Assembly: GCA_017455945.1 (NCBI GenBank)
Contig: JAFTLM010000350.1
Location: 1 to 8,184 of the forward strand
Source: Clostridia bacterium
GTDB taxonomy: Bacteria; Bacillota; Clostridia; Oscillospirales; CAG-272
Direction of reading: 5' to 3'
Length of the DNA stretch: 8,184 bases
Part shown: positions 1 through 7,115 of the stretch, one piece after another
How positions within the stretch are numbered: the first letter of the stretch is position 1
Layout: every line of letters starts with the position of its first letter
Notes under the pieces: model-generated
Databases searched by the model: none
What the model was told of the DNA's origin: nothing
Seen by the model: the letters and a program-made list of their open reading frames with translations, nothing else
Translations under genes and position numbers: made by a program

Positions 1-6
1 TATATG

Positions 7-41
7 AAAAGGAGTACGAACAAATCGTTCGTACTCCTTTT
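7..41 (-). terminator. Intrinsic terminator after trpB, probably bidirectional
   Basis: A perfect 15-bp inverted repeat (arms 7-21 and 27-41) encloses a 5-base loop. Each arm has four A or T at its outer end, so the RNA from either strand ends in a U run within the stem. It lies 62 bases past the trpB stop. It is the first strong hairpin downstream, so it most likely ends the trpB transcript. It could also stop a convergent gene lying beyond the left edge. Confidence 0.85.
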
Positions 42-103
42 ACTTTGCGGCAGGTAAAAACTGCTTTATGGTAGGTGTCCCTTGAGCGTCTCTTTTGGGT
101 TTG

Positions 104-1324
104 TTATCTGATTCCGTAATTCTCGATTACGTAGTCCATATCCTTATCGCCTCTGCCGGAGAGGTTGATGAGAACCGAGCCGTTATCCATTGTCTTGGCA
201 AGCTTCATACCGTACGCTACGGCGTGTGCGCTTTCGATTGCGGGGATGATACCTTCCATTCTGGAAAGCTTGAAGAATGCATCGATGGTCTCCTCGTCGT
301 CGATAACGTCGTATTTAACTCTGCCTATCTCCTGGAGGAATGCGTGCTCGGGGCCCGAGGAGGGGTAGTCAAGACCGCTGGCTACCGAATAAACGGGAGC
401 GGGGTCGCCGTTCTCGTCCTTAAGCATAATGCTGTTGAAGCCGTGCATAATTCCCTCTGTACCGTACTTAAGGCTTGCGGCGTGGTCGCCAAGCTTAGGA
501 CCTCTGCCGAGGGGTTCGATTCCGTAGATATCGACGGGGTCGTTAAGAAATCCCGCAAAGAGACCTGCTGCGTTAGAACCGCCGCCCACGCAAGCGACGA
601 TTGCACTGGGAAGGTGACCTGTCATATCGATACACTTCTCTCTTGCCTCAATACCGACAACGCTCTGGAAATCACGTACCATCATAGGGAACGGATGAGG
701 ACCAAGCACCGAACCGATACAGTAGATAGAGTCTTTATACTCCTTACTATATGCGTCAAAAGCCGCATCAACAGCCTCTTTAAGTGTCTGAAGTCCGTGA
801 GTTACCTCGACCACGTTTGCACCGAGAATCTTCATTCTCGCAACGTTAGGTGCCTGCTTTTTAATATCAACAGTGCCCATATAGATGTCGCACTCAAGTC
901 CAAAGTAAGCCGCTGCTGTAGCAAGAGCGACTCCGTGCTGTCCCGCACCTGTCTCCGCGATGACCTTCTTCTTGCCCATATACTTTGCAAGAAGCGCTTC
1001 ACCCATACAGTGGTTAAGCTTATGTGCACCCGAGTGGTTAAGGTCTTCACGCTTTGCGTAAAGCTGAACCTTACCGCCGAGGGCATCGGAAAGTCTTTCG
1101 AGGTGAGAAACGGGTGTAGGTCTGCCCTGAAATTCTTTTCTGATTCTGCGAAGCTCTGCTATGAACTTTCTTGACTGGCAGATAGAGTAATACGCCTCTG
1201 TTATCTCTGCCATTGCCGCCTTTAATTTGTCGTCGATATAAACTCCGCCGTACTTGCCGAAGTAACCGTTTTTATCGGGATAATTGTTAAAATAAGTATC
1301 AAAATCCACACCGTTAAGTTTCAT
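104..1324 (-). CDS. trpB: Tryptophan synthase beta chain
   Basis: This is the PLP enzyme that condenses indole with L-serine to give L-tryptophan in the cytoplasm. At 406 residues it is close to the usual length of about 400. Family landmarks are clear: the N-terminal YFGKYGG (21-27), GRPTP (67-71), and KREDLNHSGAHKLNH with the PLP lysine at K102. ETGAGQHG at 124-131 contains the catalytic glutamate E124. The phosphate-binding loop GGGSN is at 247-251, ESAHA at 364-368, and NLSGRGDKD near 387-395. The ATG follows AAGGAG with a 7-base gap, which fixes the start. The cysteine and histidine in NHCMG, where many TrpB have NNxLG, are a modest divergence. It stands alone: a Trp T-box precedes it and a terminator follows with no trpA. 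It may pair with a TrpA encoded elsewhere or salvage free indole. All key residues are present, so it should be active. Confidence 0.96.
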   Translation of the reverse strand: MKLNGVDFDTYFNNYPDKNGYFGKYGGVYIDDKLKAAMAEITEAYYSICQSRKFIAELRRIRKEFQGRPTPVSHLERLSDALGGKVQLYAKREDLNHSGAHKLNHCMGEALLAKYMGKKKVIAETGAGQHGVALATAAAYFGLECDIYMGTVDIKKQAPNVARMKILGANVVEVTHGLQTLKEAVDAAFDAYSKEYKDSIYCIGSVLGPHPFPMMVRDFQSVVGIEAREKCIDMTGHLPSAIVACVGGGSNAAGLFAGFLNDPVDIYGIEPLGRGPKLGDHAASLKYGTEGIMHGFNSIMLKDENGDPAPVYSVASGLDYPSSGPEHAFLQEIGRVKYDVIDDEETIDAFFKLSRMEGIIPAIESAHAVAYGMKLAKTMDNGSVLINLSGRGDKDMDYVIENYGIR

Positions 1325-1369
1325 AATATTTCTCCTTAATATTTCTGTTTATTTTATGTGATATTCAAT

Positions 1370-1405
1370 TTATCTTGTGTGTCGCCATCGTCTGTCGAGT
1401 ATCAT
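1370..1405 (-). CDS. Candidate Trp-containing leader peptide (11 codons) upstream of trpB
   Basis: Between the T-box terminator and trpB lies a short ORF reading MILDRRWRHTR, then TAA. It is preceded by AAAGGGAG with a 7-base gap to ATG, a good Shine-Dalgarno arrangement. One codon of eleven is TGG (1385-1387), and four are the arginine codons AGA, CGA, CGA and AGA. Its stop is 45 bases before the trpB ATG. In Bacillus subtilis the anti-TRAP operon has a Trp T-box followed by a short Trp-rich leader peptide, which gives a precedent for this layout. That leader has three consecutive Trp codons; this one has one. I see no clear structure that would sequester the trpB ribosome binding site, so a regulatory role is inference. 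A short ORF with a good ribosome binding site could also arise by chance. Confidence 0.4.
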   Translation of the reverse strand: MILDRRWRHTR

Positions 1406-1420
1406 ACCGTTTCTCCCTTT

Positions 1421-1461
1421 CAAACAAAAAATCTTGTCCCTTAAACTTAAAGGGACAAGAT
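1421..1461 (-). terminator. T-box attenuator terminator
   Basis: A perfect 12-bp stem (1461-1450 with 1442-1431) encloses a 7-base loop. In the minus-strand RNA it is followed by TTTTTGTTTG. It begins 9 bases after the conserved T-box core, where the competing terminator of a transcriptional T-box is expected. The CCC of its 5' arm can instead pair with the GGG of the T-box core to form the antiterminator. Confidence 0.93.
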
Positions 1462-1690
1462 ATAAATCCTGCGGTACCACCCAATTTGACGCAATACGTC
1501 CACTCTGCATACACTCACATGTATTTCTGTTTATAACGGGTCAGCTCCCGTCGGTTGCTACTTACGTTTCCGCTTTCGACCGCCCTCATAAGTCCATTCG
1601 TTTGCGTTCCCGTTGCCGCACTCACACCAATCACGGCTCTCTGTAAACATTCATCACAAACTACTACTCTTAATCATCGGTTTATTCTAT
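1421..1690 (-). promoter_or_regulatory. T-box riboswitch leader, Trp specifier (UGG), controlling trpB
   Basis: The leader RNA senses uncharged tRNA-Trp and decides between termination and read-through into trpB. In transcript order it shows the stem I element AGAGAGCCG (1642-1634), then GAATGGACT in which TGG (1596-1594) sits at the specifier position. A stem III-like hairpin ACGGG/CCCGT follows (1551-1536). The conserved T-box core GGGTGGTACCGC is at 1482-1471, and the intrinsic terminator comes right after. The T-box core and specifier context match the family closely. The 5' end is taken as about 7 bases after the -10 element. The UGG specifier agrees with the tryptophan gene downstream, which is independent support for the assignment. 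Confidence 0.95.
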
Positions 1691-1696
1691 ATGGGT

Positions 1697-1725
1697 AATA
1701 TATCACATTTTTTAGTGTTTGTCAA
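1697..1725 (-). promoter_or_regulatory. Sigma-A-type promoter for the T-box/trpB unit
   Basis: The -35 element TTGACA (1725-1720) is a perfect match to consensus. A 17-base spacer separates it from TATATT (1702-1697), which differs from the -10 consensus at one position. The predicted start near 1690 puts the whole T-box structure at the 5' end of the RNA. The -35 box starts only nine bases past the stop codon of the preceding hydrolase gene. Confidence 0.87.
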
Positions 1726-1733
1726 GAGATTTT

Positions 1734-2450
1734 TCAAAATTCTTCGACACACTTTTTAATTATTGCGTATTCTTCGTCGCTTATTTCGCCCACGGGGCAT
1801 TTAAAGCTGTTATCGATCACCGATTTTCCTGTAAGCACCTTAAACCACAAAAGTGCAAGGGCGTACCTGCCGATATCAAACGATGCGTGGAAGGTATCAC
1901 GGTGAAGTCTTGTCACTCCGTTTTCAATAAGCTTTTGCATCATGGTTCCCGAAGGAATTATTCCATATGCGTCAACATCCTCCGCCGCTTGAGTGTAGGC
2001 TTCGTGGAGAGCATTATACATGTCGGTGCGCTTTTCGTATTTCATACTGTTTACAAGTCGCTCGCTTCCCTCTTCATAAGCCCAGGTCTCATGAATCATA
2101 AGCTTTGCCTTGGGGCAGCACTCACGAATGTAGCCTGCAAGGGTATCAAGATAAGGTTGATATGTCTCGTATTTTGGAGATGCTGCGCTTACCTGTTGAA
2201 TGGTAATAACATCCCAATCGCGGGAAAGAAGCGCTTCTTCCATTGAAACGTAAAAACCGGTAGACTGACCGTTAAATTCCATAGAGTATGCCCTCTCACC
2301 GGAAAGCATATTTCTGTAATGTCTTGACAGCGAGCATCCGCCGATATAAAGGTTTACTACGGTAATATTTCCGTTTTCGCACTCTGATATCTTTTTAAGA
2401 TACGCGGTCGCGTCCTGTGAAAAGCTGTTTCCTATTGCTAATACTTGCAT
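1734..2450 (-). CDS. DUF4886 / SGNH-like hydrolase, cytoplasmic
   Basis: The protein has 238 residues. It opens with the block I-like motif IGNSFS (6-11), with S9 as likely nucleophile in GNS rather than the classical GDS. YIGGCSLSRH (35-44) and TIQQVS (83-88) follow. The C-terminal RDTFHAS (184-190) supplies the Asp-x-x-His pair D185/H188, and GRYALAL comes next. This order is that of DUF4886, an SGNH-fold family of uncertain substrate. There is no signal peptide or membrane segment, so it should act in the cytoplasm. The ATG is preceded by GGGAG at 11 bases. The gene is last in the unit with the ribulokinase and the other SGNH protein, 38 bases downstream of the latter. Removal of an acyl group from a sugar is plausible from the context, but no substrate can be read from the sequence. 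Confidence 0.85.
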   Translation of the reverse strand: MQVLAIGNSFSQDATAYLKKISECENGNITVVNLYIGGCSLSRHYRNMLSGERAYSMEFNGQSTGFYVSMEEALLSRDWDVITIQQVSAASPKYETYQPYLDTLAGYIRECCPKAKLMIHETWAYEEGSERLVNSMKYEKRTDMYNALHEAYTQAAEDVDAYGIIPSGTMMQKLIENGVTRLHRDTFHASFDIGRYALALLWFKVLTGKSVIDNSFKCPVGEISDEEYAIIKKCVEEF

Positions 2451-2488
2451 TTTTATGTTATCTCCCTTATAAAATAAATTTTTCTGTT

Positions 2489-3121
2489 TTAAATTCCGAC
2501 GGGTGCTTCTTTGTGATAGTCATTGGAATCGTAATTAATCTTCTCAAATCCAAGTTCCTCACAGATAACGTCAAGCACTTTATTTGTCATTGCGTTGGTT
2601 CCTTCGGGCGTATACAGATGTGTCACGTCGCTGTAATACTCATCGGGGAGATTTGCGGTAAGGCTATAAAGATCGTTTATAACCGTATCGGTGTCCTTAA
2701 GAGCCTCGACGGCAATTCTGTTGTATTCCTCAATATCTCTGTTGTAGCGTTTAAAATCATTGCCGTATCTATGCTCCAGAACTCTTGTAGATGTGGCAAA
2801 AACCATTTTAGCGTTTGGGAACAAAAGGCGCAAGCGTTTATCTATACGCTTTATCATAATTCCGTACATTTCGGGCGGCGTTAACGGATCGTCACCGTAA
2901 AGGCGCAGAGTATCCCAAAGTCCCGCATTCCAATGCACCAGATCGGCATTGTTGCCCCATTTTCCGTCTCTTCTCCAATCACTTACAGCACGTAAGACAT
3001 ACTGCGCAAAGCGGCAATTTTCGGGCGGATAAAACACCTCTGCCTCGTCCTTAAGCGCATCTTTGACGTACTTATCATAGCCAACACGAATAGAATCACC
3101 GATAAGAATAATTTTTTTCAT
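2489..3121 (-). CDS. SGNH/GDSL-family hydrolase, cytoplasmic
   Basis: This 210-residue protein has the SGNH layout: block I IGDSI with nucleophile S10, a block III-like HWNAGLWD (63-70) with N65 and G67, and block V DVTH with D165 and H168 completing the catalytic pair. The family includes small lysophospholipase/arylesterase-like enzymes and sugar acetylesterases; the substrate here is not known. There is no signal peptide, so the substrate must be imported or made inside the cell. The ATG is 11 bases after the ribulokinase stop. The ribosome binding site AAGGAGAGG overlaps that TAA, which points to tight transcriptional and probably translational linkage. It is only distantly similar to the DUF4886 protein that follows, so the two do not look like a recent duplication. 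Confidence 0.88.
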   Translation of the reverse strand: MKKIILIGDSIRVGYDKYVKDALKDEAEVFYPPENCRFAQYVLRAVSDWRRDGKWGNNADLVHWNAGLWDTLRLYGDDPLTPPEMYGIMIKRIDKRLRLLFPNAKMVFATSTRVLEHRYGNDFKRYNRDIEEYNRIAVEALKDTDTVINDLYSLTANLPDEYYSDVTHLYTPEGTNAMTNKVLDVICEELGFEKINYDSNDYHKEAPVGI

Positions 3122-3132
3122 ATACCCTCTCC

Positions 3133-4746
3133 TTAATATTTGATTTCTTTTGTGAAAAGCTCGGAAAAGCTTTTATAACGCTCATATGCCGCTTTATATT
3201 TTTCGGTATTTTCTTTATTAGGCTTATAAACTATTGTGCAGGGCTTTGAGAGCTTGGCTACCGCCTCTTCCATCGTTGAGCCTACACCCGACGCGTATGC
3301 CGCAAAAATCGCACTTCCCACGGCACCTGCCTGAGCACAATCGGTAACCTTTATTTCTTTACCGAGAACGTCCGAAAATATCTGCATAAGCAGCTTATTT
3401 TTTATTGCGATTCCTCCGCCCGCATAGCACTCGTGTATTTTTATACCGCCGTTTTCAAACAGGTCGGAAATTGCTTTTGTGCCAAACGCAACCGACTCGA
3501 TAAGTGCTCTGTATATTTCCTCCGGTTTGGTTGCGAGAGTCAAGCCGAACATCGAACCGCTGAGGGTGCTGTCGTTATAGGGTGTTCGGTTTCCGTTCCA
3601 CCAGTCAAGTGCAAAAACCTTATTGGTGCCTGCACCTATTTTGCTTGCTTTTTCCTCAAGCAAGTCAAAAACGCTTACGCCTTTTTCATTTGCCTCATCG
3701 GCATATTTTGCGGGGACACAATTCTTTATAAACCAATCGAAAAGGTCACCTACACTGCCCTGTCCGCCCTCATAAATAACGTATCCCGGCACAAGACCGT
3801 TGCCCACTTTTCCAAAAAGTCCGTTTATGGCATAATCATTTTTATCCATTACGATATGACAGCAAGAGGTACCTATTATCAGCATCATTTTTCCGTCTGA
3901 TGCCACTCCTGCCGCAGGAAGTGCGGCGTGGGCATCTATAACCGGAACCGAGACAGCCGTACCAACGGCAAGCCCCGTAAGTCTTGCGCCGTGAGGAGTA
4001 ATCCTTCCCGCAAGAGTTCCCGATGGGCGAACCTCACCGCGGAGTTTATTTTCATATATACTCTCAAATTTCGGGTATATCTTTTTAAGGAAGCCCTTAT
4101 CAACGTAGCCCTCTTTATCACGCCAAAGCCCTTTGAAGCCTGCCATGCAGGTGCTTCTTACCCTTTCGCCCGTAAGCAACCAGGTAAGCCAATCCCCTGC
4201 TTACACGAAATACTCTGCCTCATCATATACATCGGGTGACTTTTCAAGAGTTTCAAGAATCTTGGGCAACATCCATTCGGAAGAGACGGTTCCGCCAAAG
4301 CCCGCAAGCCAATCGGCATTTTCCTCTATTGCAAGCTTTGTTATACGCTCTGCTTGCTCAGCCGCACCGTGGTGCTTCCAAAGCTTTGCATAAGCATACG
4401 GATTATTCATATATTTCTCGGTATAACAAAGCGGTGTAAGTTCGGAATAAACAGGAAGAACGGTACATGAGGTAAAATCTATTCCCACACCGACTACCTG
4501 ATCGGCAAATATTTTTGCCAGGCTCACAACTTCACGTACAAGATATGAAAGGGCCTCAACATAATCCTGCGGATGTTGAAGCGCGAAATTTTCATCAAGC
4601 GGAGTTCCGTCAGGAAGGATTTCACTCATCACTCCGTGGGGGTATACAAACTCGGCGCTTGTTATCTCATTGCCGTTATCGGCATCAAGCAAAACCGCCC
4701 TTGCGGAAAGCGTACCGAAATCTACTCCTATGGTATATTTACACAT
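3133..4746 (-). pseudogene. araB: L-ribulokinase (FGGY family) interrupted by one in-frame stop
   Basis: The intact enzyme phosphorylates L-ribulose to L-ribulose 5-phosphate in arabinose breakdown. The reading frame spans 538 codons including the final TAA, near the 550 or so of AraB. Matches include the N-terminal phosphate motif GVDFGT (7-12), the PHGVM and LPDGT segments, LQHPQDY, GIDFTSCT and KLWKHH. After the break come GDW/TG, IDAHAALP, IIGTSCCH, SVGDLFDWF, DWWNGNRTPYN and AGGGIAIKN. Codon 182 is TAA (4203-4201), where AraB homologues usually have Glu in an EAGDW-like stretch. Both sides stay in the same frame, so a single G-to-T change (GAA to TAA) explains it. No ribosome binding site supports restart of the second part; the TTG at 4179 is a poor candidate. 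The ATG at 4746 follows GAGG at 7 bases. It may be a true pseudogene, a strain variant or a sequence error. TAA ends other genes here, so recoding is unlikely. Confidence 0.9.
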
Positions 4747-4797
4747 AACAAATCCTCTTTATTGGGTTATTTACAGATGTAATTCAAGCACAGTTAA

Positions 4798-4826
4798 ATT
4801 CTACCATTTTGTGTCTGAAAAGTCAA
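4798..4826 (-). promoter_or_regulatory. Sigma-A-type promoter for the ribulokinase/hydrolase unit
   Basis: TTGACT (4826-4821) lies 17 bases upstream of TAGAAT (4803-4798), and a TG one base before the -10 gives an extended -10. The predicted start near 4791 leaves a leader of about 45 bases. That leader contains a short inverted repeat TTACA-2-TGTAA at 4782-4771, which could be a repressor site, though its arms are only 5 bases. Confidence 0.82.
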
Positions 4827-4854
4827 TAGTATTTTACAAAATCGAAGCAAATAG

Positions 4855-4887
4855 AAAGCGGGATGTTCGGATTGAACATCCCGCTTT
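4855..4887 (-). terminator. Hairpin terminator after the glycyl radical enzyme gene
   Basis: A perfect 14-bp stem (arms 4855-4868 and 4874-4887) with a 5-base loop lies 8 bases past the GRE stop. On the minus strand the stem ends in TTT and is followed by CTATTTG, a rather weak U tract. The position and stem strength favour a terminator or a 3' end stabiliser. It separates the GRE unit from the ribulokinase promoter. Confidence 0.75.
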
Positions 4888-4895
4888 TATCAGTT

Positions 4896-7115
4896 TTACA
4901 TTCCCTGAAGAAATCTGTCTACTACAAGTTGTCTGAATCCCGGAGTAAGTGATGCAAAATAGGCGGTAAAACCTGTTACACGCACCACGAGGTCGGGATA
5001 GAGGTCGGGGTTTTCATTTGCGGCAAGCAATTTTTCGGTATCAAGCACGTTGATATTGATAAGTGTTCCGCCCTTTTTAAAGTGTCCTTCGATAAGGTTA
5101 AGCACCACGTCCACGCCGCCTTGCTCTATTGTTATCATCGGGTCAAACTCAATCTGCAACGGTGCTGTATTACCGTATCCGCACTGGACGGTTGCTATTC
5201 CGTTAGACTGTGCCGAGGGAGCTCCGTCGGTTCTGAAATGCGGATTGGGGTTTGCTCCGTGAGAAATTGGCTCCCCCTTTCTTCTTCCGTTGGGAGTAGC
5301 TCCCACCTTTGAGCCGTACTCAATTGTTCTCGCCCAGCTGAACCAGCCCGGAACAAGCTGTCTGCCATTTGGCATTTCCTGTGCTTTTACCATCTTAACC
5401 CAACTGTCGGTAAGCTTCAGTGCCCACTCATCGGCTATTGTATTTCCGTGGCAATAGCGAGGTGAGTTTTGCATCATAAGATGCACACGTTCATCCGCAA
5501 AGTCGTTGTCAAGTGCCTCATACATTTCATCCCACGACAGGGCTTTTTCCCGTTCAACCCTTGTAACAAGGGCGGCAAAGGAATCTGCCACAACCGCAAG
5601 ACCCGCACCGTCAACGCCGACGGTGTACAGTTCGGCACACTGAGATATATCCTCCCCTCTTTCCAGGGTGTTATGCATCAGAAGATTCATAACAAGCTCC
5701 GGAGTGACCTCCCAAGCGTGGTCGATATGGTGGTTTACGCCTGCGGCGGTAGTTTCTATGGCTATTTTCAAATGCTCAAGGTAGAGCTCGTAAAGTCTTT
5801 CTACGCTTCTCTGCTCGTCCTTCCGCATATCCTTAAGTGCTTCGTCAAATACTTTAGCAACGTTGATTTTAACGGTATCGTTCATGGGAAACTCTTTACC
5901 GGGAACACACATCCAGTTACATCCCACGGCAATTCGCTCTCTGGCAGTTTTTTTATCGATGCCGTTTTTCATATAGCCCTCGGCAAGTGCTTTATCGTTA
6001 CAGAAACGGGGCCAGCCGTTTTTATTTTTCAGCAGATAATAAACGGCTTTTTTGAAAAACTCGCGGTCGCAGTTTTCATGCACGCGGACAGTAAGATTGC
6101 AAGCGATATTTATGGAATCTGCCGCTTCAAGAATAAGATACGACAGGTGATTTGTCATATCATTATCGTTCTCGTCCACGCCCGAAATCTGGTAATAGTG
6201 AGGGTCGATAAGGAGAAGATTTGCAATAAGAAACTTTGCCGTTTCATCGTCTATTCTGCCCTCTTTTATATCCTTCTCATAGAACGGATAAAGTAGGACG
6301 TCAAGCTGGAAGCCCGCACCGTCTCTGGTATAAATTCTTGAAGCACAGTTAAAGAACGCTGTCCACTGGCAAACCTCGCTCAGGGTTTTGTGTGCAACGT
6401 ACTTTATATTTTCGCAGGCTTCAAGCATGCCTTCAAGATTTCCCTTAACGTCAGTATTTTCTTCTGCCGCTATCATTTTTTCAAGCTCTTTACAATGACG
6501 GTCAACAAAGTCGATTATCGCAAGGAGAGTTCTTTCCTCGGCATCATAAAAGGCTTTTTTATCGGGGTTGATCCCGCGGTATTTACGAATTTTTTCAAGA
6601 AGTCCGCCAAAGCCAAGTTCAAAGCCTATTCTGTAATCGCAGGCAAAATGCGCGTCGCCGTCGATGCCTGTGGAAATATTGTATTTCTGTTGCAACGGCT
6701 TTAAGTGGTCATAGGGAAATCTTTGCTCGTCCCAACGCTTACTCCACTGGTCTGTGGCACCGTTCTTGATAAACTCAAGATTTTTGAGGTTATTTTTAAG
6801 CCAATCCGGCATATAATGCAGGTCGCCGCGGTAGTTTACAAGCATATCACGCCATCTGCCGCAAAGCATTTCGTTGGGGTCAATATACGGCACGTGGGCG
6901 TTTATTACTCTGACGAAATTTTCACACATACCGTCATAGCCGTAAAAGCTGCCGTTTGTACTGTTATACCAGGGCTCTACGCAGTACCCCTCGGAAATCG
7001 GAACCGTACCGAAGTCGTCAAGGTCTGTACATCCGTTCTGCTTTCTTTTTTCTAAAGTATGGCGAATTTTGGTTTCGCGCATCGCTTTAAGTCTGTCTGC
7101 GTAGGTATAACTCAT
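4896..7115 (-). CDS. Glycyl radical enzyme of the PFL-like superfamily, substrate unknown
   Basis: At 739 residues this is slightly shorter than the 760-850 of many PFL-like enzymes, but it is complete. The N-terminal PFL domain shows SEGYCVEPWY (41-50), NEMLCGRW (81-88) and HFACDYRIGFELGFGG (156-171). The cysteine loop is VGCNWMCVPG (397-406) with C399 as probable thiyl-radical residue. ATPNGRRKGEP (606-616) is the usual late GRE motif. The glycyl radical motif RVTGFTA places the radical glycine at G715, 25 residues from the end. Members of this superfamily need a radical SAM activase and are destroyed by oxygen, which implies an anaerobe. The loop lacks the adjacent Cys pair of pyruvate formate-lyase; residue C399+2 is Trp instead of the Glu of GCxE dehydratases and decarboxylases. 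The name 'formate acetyltransferase' would therefore be misleading. The start overlaps the oxidoreductase stop (ATGA) and has GAGGAG 8 bases upstream. No activase is nearby. Confidence 0.93.
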   Translation of the reverse strand: MSYTYADRLKAMRETKIRHTLEKRKQNGCTDLDDFGTVPISEGYCVEPWYNSTNGSFYGYDGMCENFVRVINAHVPYIDPNEMLCGRWRDMLVNYRGDLHYMPDWLKNNLKNLEFIKNGATDQWSKRWDEQRFPYDHLKPLQQKYNISTGIDGDAHFACDYRIGFELGFGGLLEKIRKYRGINPDKKAFYDAEERTLLAIIDFVDRHCKELEKMIAAEENTDVKGNLEGMLEACENIKYVAHKTLSEVCQWTAFFNCASRIYTRDGAGFQLDVLLYPFYEKDIKEGRIDDETAKFLIANLLLIDPHYYQISGVDENDNDMTNHLSYLILEAADSINIACNLTVRVHENCDREFFKKAVYYLLKNKNGWPRFCNDKALAEGYMKNGIDKKTARERIAVGCNWMCVPGKEFPMNDTVKINVAKVFDEALKDMRKDEQRSVERLYELYLEHLKIAIETTAAGVNHHIDHAWEVTPELVMNLLMHNTLERGEDISQCAELYTVGVDGAGLAVVADSFAALVTRVEREKALSWDEMYEALDNDFADERVHLMMQNSPRYCHGNTIADEWALKLTDSWVKMVKAQEMPNGRQLVPGWFSWARTIEYGSKVGATPNGRRKGEPISHGANPNPHFRTDGAPSAQSNGIATVQCGYGNTAPLQIEFDPMITIEQGGVDVVLNLIEGHFKKGGTLININVLDTEKLLAANENPDLYPDLVVRVTGFTAYFASLTPGFRQLVVDRFLQGM

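Noticed and set aside
95..1174. 359-codon open frame on the plus strand opposite trpB
   Set aside because: It is antisense to a gene with full TrpB homology, its protein resembles no family I know, and it has no convincing ribosome binding site. It is a by-product of the coding strand's codon use.
1377..1646. 89-codon plus-strand ORF across the T-box region
   Set aside because: It is antisense to a structured RNA leader with clear T-box motifs, and its protein sequence looks random.
3133..4179. Separate downstream kinase gene starting at TTG 4179
   Set aside because: It would begin in the middle of the FGGY fold without a well-placed ribosome binding site, and it is in frame with the upstream half; one interrupted gene explains it better.
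4201..4203. Programmed stop-codon read-through or recoding in araB
   Set aside because: The codon is TAA, not TGA (selenocysteine) or TAG (pyrrolysine), and TAA terminates trpB, the SGNH gene and the GRE normally. I saw no recoding element.
5469..6296. 275-codon open frame on the plus strand opposite the glycyl radical enzyme
   Set aside because: It lies wholly antisense inside a well-supported gene; the predicted protein has no recognisable motif.
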